Made by a program: the position numbers and the translations under genes. Source: Pseudomonas sp. BBP2017 (GTDB lineage: Bacteria > Pseudomonadota > Gammaproteobacteria > Pseudomonadales > Pseudomonadaceae). Taken from it: DNA of 60,748 bases. The stretch is taken from positions 25,289 to 86,036 of the forward strand of contig NZ_PVZN01000021.1 in assembly GCF_003024385.1 (NCBI RefSeq), in the 5' to 3' direction. The notes beneath the pieces are model-generated. The model had not been told where the DNA came from. It saw only the letters and a program-made list of their open reading frames with translations, and did not search any database. How positions within the stretch are numbered: the first letter of the stretch is position 1; each line of letters starts with the position of its first letter. Below, in pieces: positions 45,919-55,376 of this stretch.

Positions 45919-47250
45919 ATGCCCAAACCCGCTACGCCGCTCGACCTGCTGCTCCTGCCTGATTGGCTGGTGCCTGTCGAACCTGCCGGGGTGGTATTGA
46001 AGGATCATGGCCTGGGCATTCGCGACGGGCAGATTGTGTTCATCGGCCCCAGGGCCGAAGCCGAGCGCCTGGTCGCCAGCGAAACCCGCGAGCTGCCAGG
46101 TTGCCTGCTCAGCCCCGGGCTGATCAACGCCCACGGCCACGCGGCCATGACCCTGCTGCGCGGCCTGGCCGACGACCTGCCGCTGATGACCTGGCTGGAA
46201 GAGCACATCTGGCCCGCCGAAGGTCGCTGGGTCGATGAGGATTTCGTACGCGATGGCACCGACCTGGCCATTGCCGAGCAGATCAAAGGCGGCATCACCT
46301 GTTTTGCCGATATGTACTTCTTCCCCAAGATCGCCAGCGAACGGGTGCACAACAGCGGCATCCGCGCGCAAATCGCCGTGCCGCTGCTGGATTTCCCGAT
46401 CCCCGGCGCGCGCAGTACCGAAGAAGCCTTGCACCTGGCCATCGAACTGTTCGGCGATCTGCGTCACCACCCGCGCATCACCGTGGCCATGGGCCCGCAT
46501 GCGCCCTACACGGTGAGTGACGAGAACCTGGAGAAGATCCGGGTCATCGCCGAAGAACTCGACGCACCGATTCACATGCACCTGCATGAAACCGCCTTCG
46601 AGGTGGAGCAATCGCTGGCAACCCGCGGCGAGCGCCCACTGGCCCGGATTGCCCGCCTGGGCCTGCTCGGGCCGCGCCTGCAGGCGGTGCACATGACCCA
46701 GGTCAGCGACGAAGACCTGGCGCTGCTGGTAGAAAGCAACACCAGCGTGGTGCATTGCCCGGAGTCCAACCTCAAGCTGGCCAGTGGCTTTTGCCCGGTC
46801 GAACGCTTGTGGCAGGCCGGGGTCAATGTGGCGGTGGGTACCGATGGCGCGGCCAGTAACAACGACCTCGACCTGCTCGGCGAAACCCGCACCGCCGCCC
46901 TGCTGGCCAAGGCTGTGGCAGGCTCGGCCGCCGCGCTGGATGCCCACCGGGCACTGCGCATGGCCACCCTCAACGGTGCCCGGGCACTGGGCCTGGATGC
47001 GCTGACCGGTTCGCTGGAAAGCGGCAAGGCCGCTGACCTGGTGGCCTTCGACCTTTCCGGCCTGGCCCAGCAACCGATTTACGACCCGGTTTCACAACTG
47101 ATCTATGCCAGCGGCCGTGACTGCGTCAAGCACGTCTGGGTCGCCGGCAAACAACTGCTCGACGAGCGCCGCCTGACCCGCATGGACGAACAGGCGCTGC
47201 ATGCCACCGCCTGCGCCTGGGGCCAGCGGATCGCCGAGCGCCGCGAATAA
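45919..47250 (+). CDS. 5-methylthioadenosine deaminase (TRZ/ATZ amidohydrolase family)
   Basis: The 443-residue metal-dependent amidohydrolase has the zinc-binding PGLINAHGHAAMTLLRGLAD, HMHLHETAFEV and VAVGTDGAASNNDLDLL motifs. The P. aeruginosa homologue in this position (PA3170) deaminates methylthioadenosine to methylthioinosine. It shares the region with mtnA, which fits methionine salvage by the deaminating route. S-adenosylhomocysteine may also be a substrate. The ATG at 45919 has AGGGAA upstream at 8 bp. Confidence 0.9.
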   Translation: MPKPATPLDLLLLPDWLVPVEPAGVVLKDHGLGIRDGQIVFIGPRAEAERLVASETRELPGCLLSPGLINAHGHAAMTLLRGLADDLPLMTWLEEHIWPAEGRWVDEDFVRDGTDLAIAEQIKGGITCFADMYFFPKIASERVHNSGIRAQIAVPLLDFPIPGARSTEEALHLAIELFGDLRHHPRITVAMGPHAPYTVSDENLEKIRVIAEELDAPIHMHLHETAFEVEQSLATRGERPLARIARLGLLGPRLQAVHMTQVSDEDLALLVESNTSVVHCPESNLKLASGFCPVERLWQAGVNVAVGTDGAASNNDLDLLGETRTAALLAKAVAGSAAALDAHRALRMATLNGARALGLDALTGSLESGKAADLVAFDLSGLAQQPIYDPVSQLIYASGRDCVKHVWVAGKQLLDERRLTRMDEQALHATACAWGQRIAERRE

Positions 47251-47277
47251 CCGGCTGGCAGCTGCGGCTGCCGGCCC
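47251..47277 (+). repeat. Short GC-rich hairpin between deaminase gene and ubiG
   Basis: CCGGC..GGCAGC pairs with GCTGCCGGCC just after the stop codon. There is no T run, so it may be a REP-like or mRNA-stabilising hairpin rather than a terminator. Confidence 0.45.
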
Positions 47278-47313
47278 GTGACACCTTTAATCAAAGTTTC
47301 AGAGGACCGTTCC

Positions 47314-48012
47314 ATGAGCAACGTCGACCACGCCGAAATCGCCAAGTTCGAAGCCCTGGCCCACCGCTGGTGGGACCGCGAAAGCGAGTTCAAGCCGCTG
47401 CACGACATCAACCCGCTGCGGGTCAACTGGATCGACGAACGGGTCAAGCTGGCCGGCAAGAAGGTTCTCGACGTCGGCTGCGGTGGCGGCATCCTCAGCG
47501 AAGCCATGGCCCAGCGCGGCGCCACGGTGATGGGTATCGACATGGGCGAAGCGCCGCTGGCCGTGGCTCAGTTGCACCAGCTCGAATCCGGCGTCGAGGT
47601 CGAATACCGGCAGATCACCGCCGAAGCCCTGGCCGAAGAGATGCCCGAGCAGTTCGACGTGGTCACCTGCCTGGAAATGCTCGAGCACGTGCCTGATCCC
47701 TCGTCGGTGATCCGCGCCTGCTACCGCATGGTCAAGCCGGGCGGCCAGGTGTTCTTCTCGACCATCAACCGCAACCCCAAGGCTTACCTGTTCGCGATCA
47801 TCGGCGCCGAATACATCATGAAGCTGCTGCCGCGCGGCACCCACGACTTCAAGAAGTTCATCCGCCCTTCCGAGCTGGGCGCCTGGAGCCGTGAGGCCGG
47901 CCTGAACGTCAAGGACATCATCGGCCTGACCTACAACCCGCTGACCAAGCACTACAAGCTGGCCAACGACGTCGACGTCAACTACATGATCCAGACCCTG
48001 CGCGAGGAATGA
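47314..48012 (+). CDS. ubiG: Ubiquinone biosynthesis O-methyltransferase
   Basis: The 232-residue SAM-dependent enzyme does both O-methylations of ubiquinone synthesis. It has the start NVDHAEIAKFEALAHRWWD, the SAM motif KVLDVGCGGGILSEAMA and PSELGAWSREAGL. The ATG at 47314 has AGAGGA upstream. It overlaps or abuts mupP downstream, as in other Pseudomonas. Confidence 0.97.
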   Translation: MSNVDHAEIAKFEALAHRWWDRESEFKPLHDINPLRVNWIDERVKLAGKKVLDVGCGGGILSEAMAQRGATVMGIDMGEAPLAVAQLHQLESGVEVEYRQITAEALAEEMPEQFDVVTCLEMLEHVPDPSSVIRACYRMVKPGGQVFFSTINRNPKAYLFAIIGAEYIMKLLPRGTHDFKKFIRPSELGAWSREAGLNVKDIIGLTYNPLTKHYKLANDVDVNYMIQTLREE

Positions 48013-48014
48013 AC

Positions 48015-48686
48015 ATGCGCCTGAGAGCAGTACTTTTCGACATGGACGGCACCCTGCTCGACACGGCGCCGGACTTCATTGCCATCTGCCAGGCGATGCT
48101 CGCCGAGCGCGGCCTGCCCGCCATCGACGACCAGCGCATCCGTGACGTGGTGTCCGGCGGTGCCAAGGCGATGGTTTCGACCACCTTCGATCTCGATCCT
48201 CAAGCCGCCGAATTCGAAGCCTTGCGCCTGGAGTTCCTTGAGCGCTATCAGCAGGGCTGCGCGGTGCACAGCAAGCTCTACGACGGCATGGCCGAGCTGC
48301 TGGCCGATATCGAGAAAGGCAACTTGCTGTGGGGGGTGGTGACCAACAAGCCAGTGCGCTTCGCCGAACCGATCATGCAGCAGCTGGGCCTGGCCGAGCG
48401 CTCGGCACTGCTGATCTGCCCGGATCATGTGAAGAACAGCAAGCCGGACCCTGAGCCGCTGATCCTCGCCTGCAAGACCTTGAACCTGGATCCGGCCAGC
48501 GTGCTGTTCGTCGGTGACGACCTGCGTGATATCGAGTCTGGCCGTGATGCCGGTACTCGCACTGCAGCGGTGCGCTATGGCTATATTCATCCGGATGACA
48601 ACCCCAACAACTGGGGCGCGGATGTGGTGGTCGATCATCCGCTGGAGCTGCGCAAGGTGCTCGATAGCGCGCTTTGCGGTTGCTGA
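48015..48686 (+). CDS. mupP: N-acetylmuramic acid 6-phosphate phosphatase
   Basis: The 223-residue HAD phosphatase has VLFDMDGTLLDTAPD, VVTNKP, KPDPEPL and FVGDDLRDIESG. The Pseudomonas gene after ubiG is MupP, which acts in cell-wall recycling (MurNAc-6-P to MurNAc, feeding AmgK/MurU). It is often labelled phosphoglycolate phosphatase. The ATG at 48015 has GAGGA at 6-bp spacing; another ATG at 48009 overlaps the ubiG stop but has the site directly against it. Confidence 0.9.
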   Translation: MRLRAVLFDMDGTLLDTAPDFIAICQAMLAERGLPAIDDQRIRDVVSGGAKAMVSTTFDLDPQAAEFEALRLEFLERYQQGCAVHSKLYDGMAELLADIEKGNLLWGVVTNKPVRFAEPIMQQLGLAERSALLICPDHVKNSKPDPEPLILACKTLNLDPASVLFVGDDLRDIESGRDAGTRTAAVRYGYIHPDDNPNNWGADVVVDHPLELRKVLDSALCGC

Positions 48687-48697
48687 TTTCGACAAGG

Positions 48698-48755
48698 ATC
48701 GCGGGGCAAGCCCGCTCCCATAGGGATCACGGTGGGAGCGGGCTTGCCCCGCGAT
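48698..48755. repeat. REP-type inverted repeat
   Basis: Two perfect 23-bp arms (48698-48720 and 48733-48755) with a 12-bp loop carry the core GCGGGGCAAGCCCGCTCCCA and its complement, the common REP of P. putida / P. fluorescens. It lies between mupP and the SDR gene. Confidence 0.92.
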
Positions 48756-48782
48756 GAGTCAACACACTCAAGAGGTAACCCC

Positions 48783-49523
48783 ATGTTCGATTACTCCGCC
48801 CGCCCCGACCTGCTCAAAGGCCGGATCATCATGGTCACCGGCGCTGGTCGCGGAATCGGCGCAGCAGCCGCCAAAGCCTACGCCGCCCATGGCGCGACCG
48901 TGCTGCTGCTGGGCAAGACCGAAGCCAACCTGAGCCAGGTCTACGACGAGATCGAAGCGGCCGGCCATCCCAAGCCTGCAGTCATCCCGTTCAACCTGGA
49001 AACGGCGCTGCCGCATCAGTACGACGAACTGGCAGCCATGATCGAAAGCGAGTTCGGGCACATCGACGGCCTGCTGCACAATGCTTCGATCATCGGCCCG
49101 CGCACGCCACTGGAGCAGTTGTCTGGCGACAACTTCATGCGCGTGATGCAAATCAACGTCAATGCCATGTTCATGCTCACCAGCACCCTGCTGCCGCTGC
49201 TCAAGCTGTCCAAGGATGCGTCGGTGATCTTCACCTCCAGCAGCGTCGGGCGCAAAGGCCGAGCCTACTGGGGTGCTTACGGGGTGTCGAAGTTCGCCAC
49301 CGAAGGCCTGATGCAAACCCTCGCCGACGAACTCGAAGGCGTGGCGCCGGTACGCTCCAACAGCATCAACCCGGGCGCCACCCGCACCAGCATGCGCGCC
49401 CAGGCCTATCCGGGCGAAAACCCGGAAAACAACCCGCTGCCCGAGCAGATCATGCCGGTGTACCTGTACCTGATGGGCCCGGACAGCACTGGCGTCAACG
49501 GCCAGGCGTTCAACGCCCAGTAA
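48783..49523 (+). CDS. YciK-family short-chain dehydrogenase/reductase
   Basis: The 246-residue SDR has the cofactor motif MVTGAGRGIGAAAAKAY, NASI, a catalytic serine in FTSSSVGRKG and YGVSKFATEG for the YxxxK pair. It matches the YciK subgroup, whose substrate is unknown. The ATG at 48783 has AAGAGGTAA upstream. It converges with undA, with stops only 2 bp apart. Confidence 0.9.
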   Translation: MFDYSARPDLLKGRIIMVTGAGRGIGAAAAKAYAAHGATVLLLGKTEANLSQVYDEIEAAGHPKPAVIPFNLETALPHQYDELAAMIESEFGHIDGLLHNASIIGPRTPLEQLSGDNFMRVMQINVNAMFMLTSTLLPLLKLSKDASVIFTSSSVGRKGRAYWGAYGVSKFATEGLMQTLADELEGVAPVRSNSINPGATRTSMRAQAYPGENPENNPLPEQIMPVYLYLMGPDSTGVNGQAFNAQ

Positions 49524-49525
49524 GC

Positions 49526-50311
49526 TCAGCCCTCGACCAGTTCCGCCTGGGCACGGGCGGGCTGGCGCTGTTCCAGCTGCATGCAGCGCTCAAGAAACAG
49601 GTGCATGTAGTCGTAGCTCTTGCAGACCGCTCGACGCAGCTCAGCCTGCAACGCCCGGGACGGGTTGTTACCGGCCAGGGTACAGACGATTTCCAGCGCC
49701 TCCCACGGGTGGGCATCGTCGTACTGGGCATGCATCTTCAGCCACTTCATGGCGCGCTTGCGGCCTTCCTCCGGGAAGCCCTGGGCATACACACCGGTCG
49801 AACACACCACGGCTGACCATTCACCGGTCGCCCCTTCGATTGCATAGTTGGTTGCGGCGATGGCCACCACCAGCGAATCGGCAGCGCAGGTATGCCAGCA
49901 CCAGTCGCTCAGGGCGTTGAGTTCGGTCGGCACGTCCTGAGCCTGCAGGTCTTCGAGGCTGACGCCATGGGCCTGGCTCCAATACAGCCAGTAGTCGGCA
50001 TGGTTGAGCTCGACGCGGATATTGCGCATCAACCAGCGCCGCGCCATGTCTTCGCCGGGGTGGCGTGCGTAGCGGGTCTTGGTCAGGTTCTTGGCCATGT
50101 ACAAGGAGAACTGCTCGACCACCGGCCAGCCGCCAATCAGGTACTGGCGCATGGTACGAGCACTGAGCCGGCCATCGCGCATGCGTTGATAGAGTTCGTG
50201 TTCGACTACCCGGCGCTTGCTCTCATGGCAATCCTTGATCAGCTGCTGGGCCCAGAGCGGGTAACTGGTGGGGTCCATCAGTGGACCGGTACGGACAAAC
50301 GCGTCAATCAC
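49526..50311 (-). CDS. undA: UndA-type diiron fatty-acid decarboxylase (1-undecene synthase), TenA/PqqC fold
   Basis: The 261-residue protein has the heme-oxygenase-like fold and is of the kind often annotated as TenA family regulator. No DNA-binding domain is seen. It has the diiron ligand set: Glu66 region (VVEQFSLY), Glu101 and His104 (VELNHADYW), Glu159 (YAIEGATGEW), His194, Asp198 and His201 (MHAQYDDAHPW). From memory these positions match UndA of P. protegens Pf-5, which turns medium-chain fatty acids to terminal alkenes such as 1-undecene. The start is GTG with AAGGAG at 6 bp. It follows a GGDEF/EAL gene by 38 bp on the same strand. Confidence 0.85.
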   Translation of the reverse strand: MIDAFVRTGPLMDPTSYPLWAQQLIKDCHESKRRVVEHELYQRMRDGRLSARTMRQYLIGGWPVVEQFSLYMAKNLTKTRYARHPGEDMARRWLMRNIRVELNHADYWLYWSQAHGVSLEDLQAQDVPTELNALSDWCWHTCAADSLVVAIAATNYAIEGATGEWSAVVCSTGVYAQGFPEEGRKRAMKWLKMHAQYDDAHPWEALEIVCTLAGNNPSRALQAELRRAVCKSYDYMHLFLERCMQLEQRQPARAQAELVEG

Positions 50312-50349
50312 TGTCAGCTCCTTGTTCCTTGTGATTATCGTGCGGATCT

Positions 50350-52806
50350 TCAGCGAAAGGTCCCAGGCGCTTTGAACAACAGGGGCCTCGCCGCAATCCG
50401 TTGGCGTTGCAGGCTGTCGCTGGTGAACGGCTGCGGTCGTTCGATCAGGTACCCCTGGGCGTAATCGACGCCGATTTCCTGCAGGGCCTGTTCGATCAAC
50501 GGCGTTTCGACGAATTCGGCAATGGTGCGCTTGCCCATGACATGACCGATGTGGTTGATCACTTCAACCATAGCCCGGTTAACCGGGTCGTCGAGCATGT
50601 CTTTGACGAAACTTCCGTCGATTTTCAGGAAGTCTACAGGTAAATGCTTCAAATACGCGAACGACGACATCCCGGCACAGAAGTCATCCAGCGAGAACCG
50701 GCAACCCAGCCCTTTGAGTTCATTGATGAAGCGTATGGCACTGCCGAGATTGGCAATGGCACTGGTTTCGGTGATTTCGAAACAGATCATCTGCGGTGGA
50801 ATGGCAAACTCAGCAAACAAGCGCCGCAGGTACTCAAGGAACTTGTCGTCACCGATGCTGCTGCCAGACAGGTTGATCGCGCACATGGCCAACGCGCCGT
50901 CGCGCTGATCGTCCAGGCACTGGCGAATGACCGTGAAGACACTGCGCACCACCCAACGGTCCAGCGCGGTCATCAAACCATAGCGCTCGGCGGCAGGAAT
51001 GAAACTGTCCGGGAAAATGATCCGCCCGCTTTCATCTTGCAGGCGCAAGAGGATCTCGATGTGACCAGCACCGTCATCGGGGCCGAGGGCGGCGATCTCC
51101 TGGGCGTAAAGACAGAAGCGGTTTTCTTCCAGGGCCACATGCAGGCGCTGAATCCAGGCCATTTCGCCAAAGCGCATGGACAAATCACTGTCGTCGGCAT
51201 GGTACACCTGCACGCGATTGCGGCCTTTCTCCTTGGCCATGTAGCAGGCCATGTCGGCGGCACGCAACGAGGCTTCAAGGGTGGTCGGCGCCTGGCTGAT
51301 GTGCACCAGCCCCAGGCTCACGGTGGTCATGAACGGCCGCCCTTTCCAGACGAAATGCAGGCTCTGAACAGCCTGACGCAAGCTTTCGGCAATGCGTTCG
51401 GCTTGTTCTTGCGGGCAATTCTCCAGCAGGATGCCGAACTCATCGCCACCCAGCCGCGCCAGGGTGTCACCTTCACGCAACCCGGCCTGGAGCACGGCAC
51501 AGATATGGCGCAACAGCTCGTCGCCTGCGGCATGCCCACAGGTGTCGTTGACCAGTTTGAATTGATCGAGATCGAGGAACATCAAAGCATGCCGCGCCGG
51601 TTTGCGCGCCAGGCTATTGAGCGCTTGCTCCAGGCGATATTCGAACTCGCGGCGATTGGCCAGGCCAGTGAGCGCATCATGGGTCGCCTGCCAGGACAGG
51701 TTGGCGATGTACTGACGCTCCTGGGTCATGTCATGCAGCACCAGGACGATGCCGCTGGTCTGCCCTTCAGCCAGGATCGGCGCACCTACCAGGGTCACCG
51801 AGACGGTACTGCCATCCAGGCGCTGAATCAGTTTGGTGTGTTCGCTGCCACCCTTGAGACCACCGCTGAGAATGCGCTCGACCAGGGTCAGGCTGTCTTT
51901 CTCGGCATTCTCATCGAGCAGGCTGAACAGTGCCGCCAGGGGCAAGCCATGGGCTTGGGCGACGTGCCAGTGGGTGAGCTGCTCGGCTGCCGGGTTCATG
52001 TAAGTGATGCAGCCTTCGACGTCGGTGGTGATGACGCCGTCGCCAATCGACTCCAGGGTGATCTGCGCCCGTTCTTTTTCCACCTCCAGGGCGCTGGCAA
52101 AGGCCTGGCGCTGGGCCAGCAACTTGCTTGAACGCATCCAGGCCAAGGCTATCAGAAACAACGCAGTGGCCAGGTTGGTCACCAGCAGCACCCGCAACAA
52201 CATGCGCGAGCCTTCACCCAGCGCGTCGCTGAATGCCCGGGCGGCAGGTGTCACACCGTCATTGATAGTGGCAATGCGCGCTTTCCACTCGGCGACGTCT
52301 TGAGCGCTCGCCGTGCCTGAGCGAAAACCTGCGTGCATCTGCCGGGCAAGCGCGTCCAGCTGACGGAGAAAACCATCGCCCACCGCCCACAGCTCAATGG
52401 CCTTTTCCAGGTAACTGACCTGGCGAAAGTTCAGGTACAGCCAGATAACACTGGCAATGTCGTCAGGATGGTTACCGCCCTGCAAAATGCCTCGACGCGC
52501 AGCCTCAAGGTCCGGGACCGGCAAGTCCAGGGCAGCCCGCAAGTCATGGCCACCCTGCGGTATGGCAAACGACTTCAGGTACTTCTGAAAAACCGCCTGG
52601 TCACGACTGTCGGCGTACAGGTTAAGGTAGTAGATCGCGTCCTTTTGCCCCTTGGACCACAGGCTCTCCCCCGCTACATAACCACGCACCGCCGACAACG
52701 CATACAGGCTGATCCCCCCCAACAATGCCTGAAACAACACCACGGCAACAAATGGCCAGATAATGCCCAGCAGGTTCGGGGCTTCGAGAATCCGTTTTCG
52801 CTTCAT
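50350..52806 (-). CDS. Membrane-bound GGDEF/EAL protein with PAS domain
   Basis: The 818-residue protein has two membrane segments (about 10-35 and 203-223) around a periplasmic sensor, a PAS domain (about 248-365), a GGDEF domain with an intact RLGGDEF (453-457) and an I-site RxxD (444-447), and an EAL domain with EILLRL at 584, FEITET, DDFCAGMSSFAYL and KIDGSF. Both c-di-GMP synthesis and breakdown are possible; the second acid residues of the EAL site look present. It is followed by undA and may be co-transcribed with it. The ligand of the sensor part is not known. Confidence 0.92.
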   Translation of the reverse strand: MKRKRILEAPNLLGIIWPFVAVVLFQALLGGISLYALSAVRGYVAGESLWSKGQKDAIYYLNLYADSRDQAVFQKYLKSFAIPQGGHDLRAALDLPVPDLEAARRGILQGGNHPDDIASVIWLYLNFRQVSYLEKAIELWAVGDGFLRQLDALARQMHAGFRSGTASAQDVAEWKARIATINDGVTPAARAFSDALGEGSRMLLRVLLVTNLATALFLIALAWMRSSKLLAQRQAFASALEVEKERAQITLESIGDGVITTDVEGCITYMNPAAEQLTHWHVAQAHGLPLAALFSLLDENAEKDSLTLVERILSGGLKGGSEHTKLIQRLDGSTVSVTLVGAPILAEGQTSGIVLVLHDMTQERQYIANLSWQATHDALTGLANRREFEYRLEQALNSLARKPARHALMFLDLDQFKLVNDTCGHAAGDELLRHICAVLQAGLREGDTLARLGGDEFGILLENCPQEQAERIAESLRQAVQSLHFVWKGRPFMTTVSLGLVHISQAPTTLEASLRAADMACYMAKEKGRNRVQVYHADDSDLSMRFGEMAWIQRLHVALEENRFCLYAQEIAALGPDDGAGHIEILLRLQDESGRIIFPDSFIPAAERYGLMTALDRWVVRSVFTVIRQCLDDQRDGALAMCAINLSGSSIGDDKFLEYLRRLFAEFAIPPQMICFEITETSAIANLGSAIRFINELKGLGCRFSLDDFCAGMSSFAYLKHLPVDFLKIDGSFVKDMLDDPVNRAMVEVINHIGHVMGKRTIAEFVETPLIEQALQEIGVDYAQGYLIERPQPFTSDSLQRQRIAARPLLFKAPGTFR

Positions 52807-52915
52807 GAGGTCCCTTGCACACAGAGCCGAATGAATCTCTATCTTATAAACGCACAGCCTAGGCTATTTGCTCTCGATACTGGAGCGCTTTTCTCAATTA
52901 CTCACTACTTTGCAT

Positions 52916-54748
52916 TCAACTCTGCTGCAAATGACCATACAGCTTTGCGTACAAACCGCCATCGGCAATCAGTTGCTGATGATCGCCATCTTCGGCCACA
53001 TGCCCACCATCGAACACCAGCACACGGTCGGCCTGCTTCACTGCGGACAGACGGTGGGCAATGATCAAGGTGGTCCGCGCACTGAGGAAACGCGCAAGGG
53101 CCTGATGCAGGTTGTATTCAGTGGCCGCGTCCAGCGCCGAGGTGGCTTCGTCGAGAATCACCACCTTGGGTTCGGCCAGCACCATCCGCGCAATCGCCAG
53201 GCGCTGGCGCTGGCCTCCGGACAAGCGCACGCCCGAGCGACCGACCACGGTATCCAGACCTCGCGGCAATGCGCCGATCGTGGAGTCGAGCTGGGCAATG
53301 CCCAGCGCCTGCCAGCAGGCTTCGTCACTGCAGTCGCGGCCCATGGTCAGGTTGGCACGCACGGTGTCGTTGAACAGTGACGGATGCTGCAGCACTACCG
53401 CGACATGCTCGCGCAGGGTTTCCAGGCCGATTTCCTGCAAGGTCGAGCCACCGAAACGGATGGTGCCGGCCTGAGCGCTGTAGAGCCCGAGCAGCAATTG
53501 CACCAGGGTGCTCTTGCCACCACCACTGGCGCCGACGATCGCGACTTTTTCGCCCGGCGCGATGGACAGGTTCAATTGGTCGAGCACCGGCTCCTCGGCA
53601 TAGGCAAAGCGCAGTCCCTGCACTTCAATGCCCAGCGTGTCACGCCCTTTGAACGGGTCGACGCCACCGGGGTACTGCGGCTCGTCGGCACGCGCCAGCA
53701 ATTCGTTGAGCCGGCTCAGCGCACCACCCGCCGCATAAAAGGCGTACTGCAGGTTCAACAGCTGCTCGACCGGGCCGATCATGAACCACAAGTAGCTGAA
53801 CACCGCCAGCATCTGGCCGATCGACAGGTCGGAGAACAACACGGTGAGCATCGCCGCAGCGCGGAAGATATCGATGCCGAACTGGAACAACAGACCACTG
53901 GCACGACCACTGGCATCGCTCTTCCACTGCGAAGCCACCGCATAGTTGCGCACTTCCTGGGCACGCAAACCGAGGCGCCCGAGGAAATACCCCTGGCGAT
54001 TGCTGGCACGAATTTCCTGGATCGCATCGAGGGTTTCGGTCAGCGCCTGGGTAAAGCGCGAAGTGCTGTCGTTTTCCAGCTTTTTCAGGTGTTTGACCCG
54101 CTTGCCCAACTGCACCGTGGCAAAAATCACCAAGGGGTTGAACAGCAGGATCAGCAACGCCAGCTTCCAGTGCATCCACATCAGGATTGCTGCCGTGCCG
54201 GTCAGGGTCAGCATGGCGACCAGAAAACGGCTCAAGGTCTCGCCGACGAACTTGTCCAGGGTGTCCAGGTCGGTGACCAGGTGCGTGGTCACCGTGCCGC
54301 TGCCCAGGCTTTCGTATTCCTTCAGGGAGATGCGCTTGAGCCGCTCGATCAGGCGGATGCGCAGACGATAGACGATGTCCTTGGCAAGGCCGGCGAACAG
54401 CTTGGCCTGCACCACGTTGAAGGCCAGTGCGGCGCAGCGCAAGCACAAGGTCAGCACCAGCATCAGGCCAATGTAACCGGCCGCCACCTGCCAGTTGCCC
54501 GGCAGCAGCTGATTCATCCACTTGAGCGCGGCATCGCCGTGCCCGAGCAACACTTCGTCAACCAGCAGCGGCAGCAACAAGGGGATAGGCACGCTACACA
54601 GCGCCGCCAGCAGCGCAACGCCGTTGGCAACCCACAGGGCTTTTTTATGGTGCAGGGCCAGGCGGCGGATCTCCGCCCAGCTCAGGCGATCGGCAACAAC
54701 TGGGGCAGGCCCCGGCACAGGGTCGGGTGACCCTGGCAGGTCAAGCAC
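52916..54748 (-). CDS. ABC exporter, fused permease and ATP-binding protein
   Basis: The 610-residue half-transporter has six membrane segments in the first 350 residues and an ATPase domain with Walker A GASGGGKST, signature LSGGQRQRLAIARM and Walker B VVILDEATSALD. It resembles MsbA/multidrug or lipid exporters; the substrate cannot be read. The start is GTG at 54748, overlapping the 3' end of the DsbA-family gene. The 109 bp after it, before the GGDEF gene, show no gene. Confidence 0.9.
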   Translation of the reverse strand: MLDLPGSPDPVPGPAPVVADRLSWAEIRRLALHHKKALWVANGVALLAALCSVPIPLLLPLLVDEVLLGHGDAALKWMNQLLPGNWQVAAGYIGLMLVLTLCLRCAALAFNVVQAKLFAGLAKDIVYRLRIRLIERLKRISLKEYESLGSGTVTTHLVTDLDTLDKFVGETLSRFLVAMLTLTGTAAILMWMHWKLALLILLFNPLVIFATVQLGKRVKHLKKLENDSTSRFTQALTETLDAIQEIRASNRQGYFLGRLGLRAQEVRNYAVASQWKSDASGRASGLLFQFGIDIFRAAAMLTVLFSDLSIGQMLAVFSYLWFMIGPVEQLLNLQYAFYAAGGALSRLNELLARADEPQYPGGVDPFKGRDTLGIEVQGLRFAYAEEPVLDQLNLSIAPGEKVAIVGASGGGKSTLVQLLLGLYSAQAGTIRFGGSTLQEIGLETLREHVAVVLQHPSLFNDTVRANLTMGRDCSDEACWQALGIAQLDSTIGALPRGLDTVVGRSGVRLSGGQRQRLAIARMVLAEPKVVILDEATSALDAATEYNLHQALARFLSARTTLIIAHRLSAVKQADRVLVFDGGHVAEDGDHQQLIADGGLYAKLYGHLQQS

Positions 54749-55373
54749 AGGCGGCCTGCCGCAGCCAGCGTCCGAGCAGCGGGCTTAGCGCATCGAGTGA
54801 CTGGTAGCCATTGGTCAGCAACGCCAGCTGGCCGTTACGTTCGGCCAGCAAGGTCGGAAACCCGGCAATCCCCAGATCCTGCACCCAAGTGAAATCGGAG
54901 GCCGTGACCGCGCGCACCTCGGCACTGGCAAAGCACTCGGCAAATGCCGCCCGCTCAAAGCCGACCTGCTCGGCCAACTCCACCAGTTTGGGGGCGCGGG
55001 TGACGTCTTCGCCGCCCAGATAGAACGCTTGCTGGATCGCTGCGAGCAACGCCCAGGTGCGTTGCGGGTCAAGACCACGGGCCGCTACCAGGGCGCGGCA
55101 GGCAGGTTCGGTGTCATAGACAAAACCGTCCGGCATCGCCCCTTCGAGGGTGAAGGGTTGGCCAGTGGCGGCATTGACCGCCTGCCAGTGCTCAAGGATG
55201 TAACCGCGGGTCGAGGCATCCAGCGCACTGCTGCCAGTGCGCAAGCCACCGGGCACCAGGTGGGTGTCGATCCCGGCGTCGCGCGCCTGGGCGATCAGCG
55301 CCTGGGCCACAGGGGCAAAGCCCCAGCACCAGGAGCACATCGGGTCCATCACATAAAGCAGGCGTGCGGACAT
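54741..55373 (-). CDS. DsbA-family thioredoxin-fold protein (FrnE-like)
   Basis: The 210-residue protein has MDPMCSWCWGFAPV with a CxxC pair at 13-16 and the cis-proline in IAGFPTLLAE. No signal peptide is seen, so it is probably cytoplasmic and more like FrnE / 2-hydroxychromene isomerase-related proteins than periplasmic DsbA. It lies 3 bp after trhO and overlaps the ABC exporter start, so the three genes are likely one operon. Confidence 0.87.
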   Translation of the reverse strand: MSARLLYVMDPMCSWCWGFAPVAQALIAQARDAGIDTHLVPGGLRTGSSALDASTRGYILEHWQAVNAATGQPFTLEGAMPDGFVYDTEPACRALVAARGLDPQRTWALLAAIQQAFYLGGEDVTRAPKLVELAEQVGFERAAFAECFASAEVRAVTASDFTWVQDLGIAGFPTLLAERNGQLALLTNGYQSLDALSPLLGRWLRQAACA

Positions 55374-55376
55374 CTA

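Noticed and set aside
49526..50311. TenA thiaminase or transcription regulator
   Set aside because: No DNA-binding domain; the diiron ligand set and length fit UndA better.
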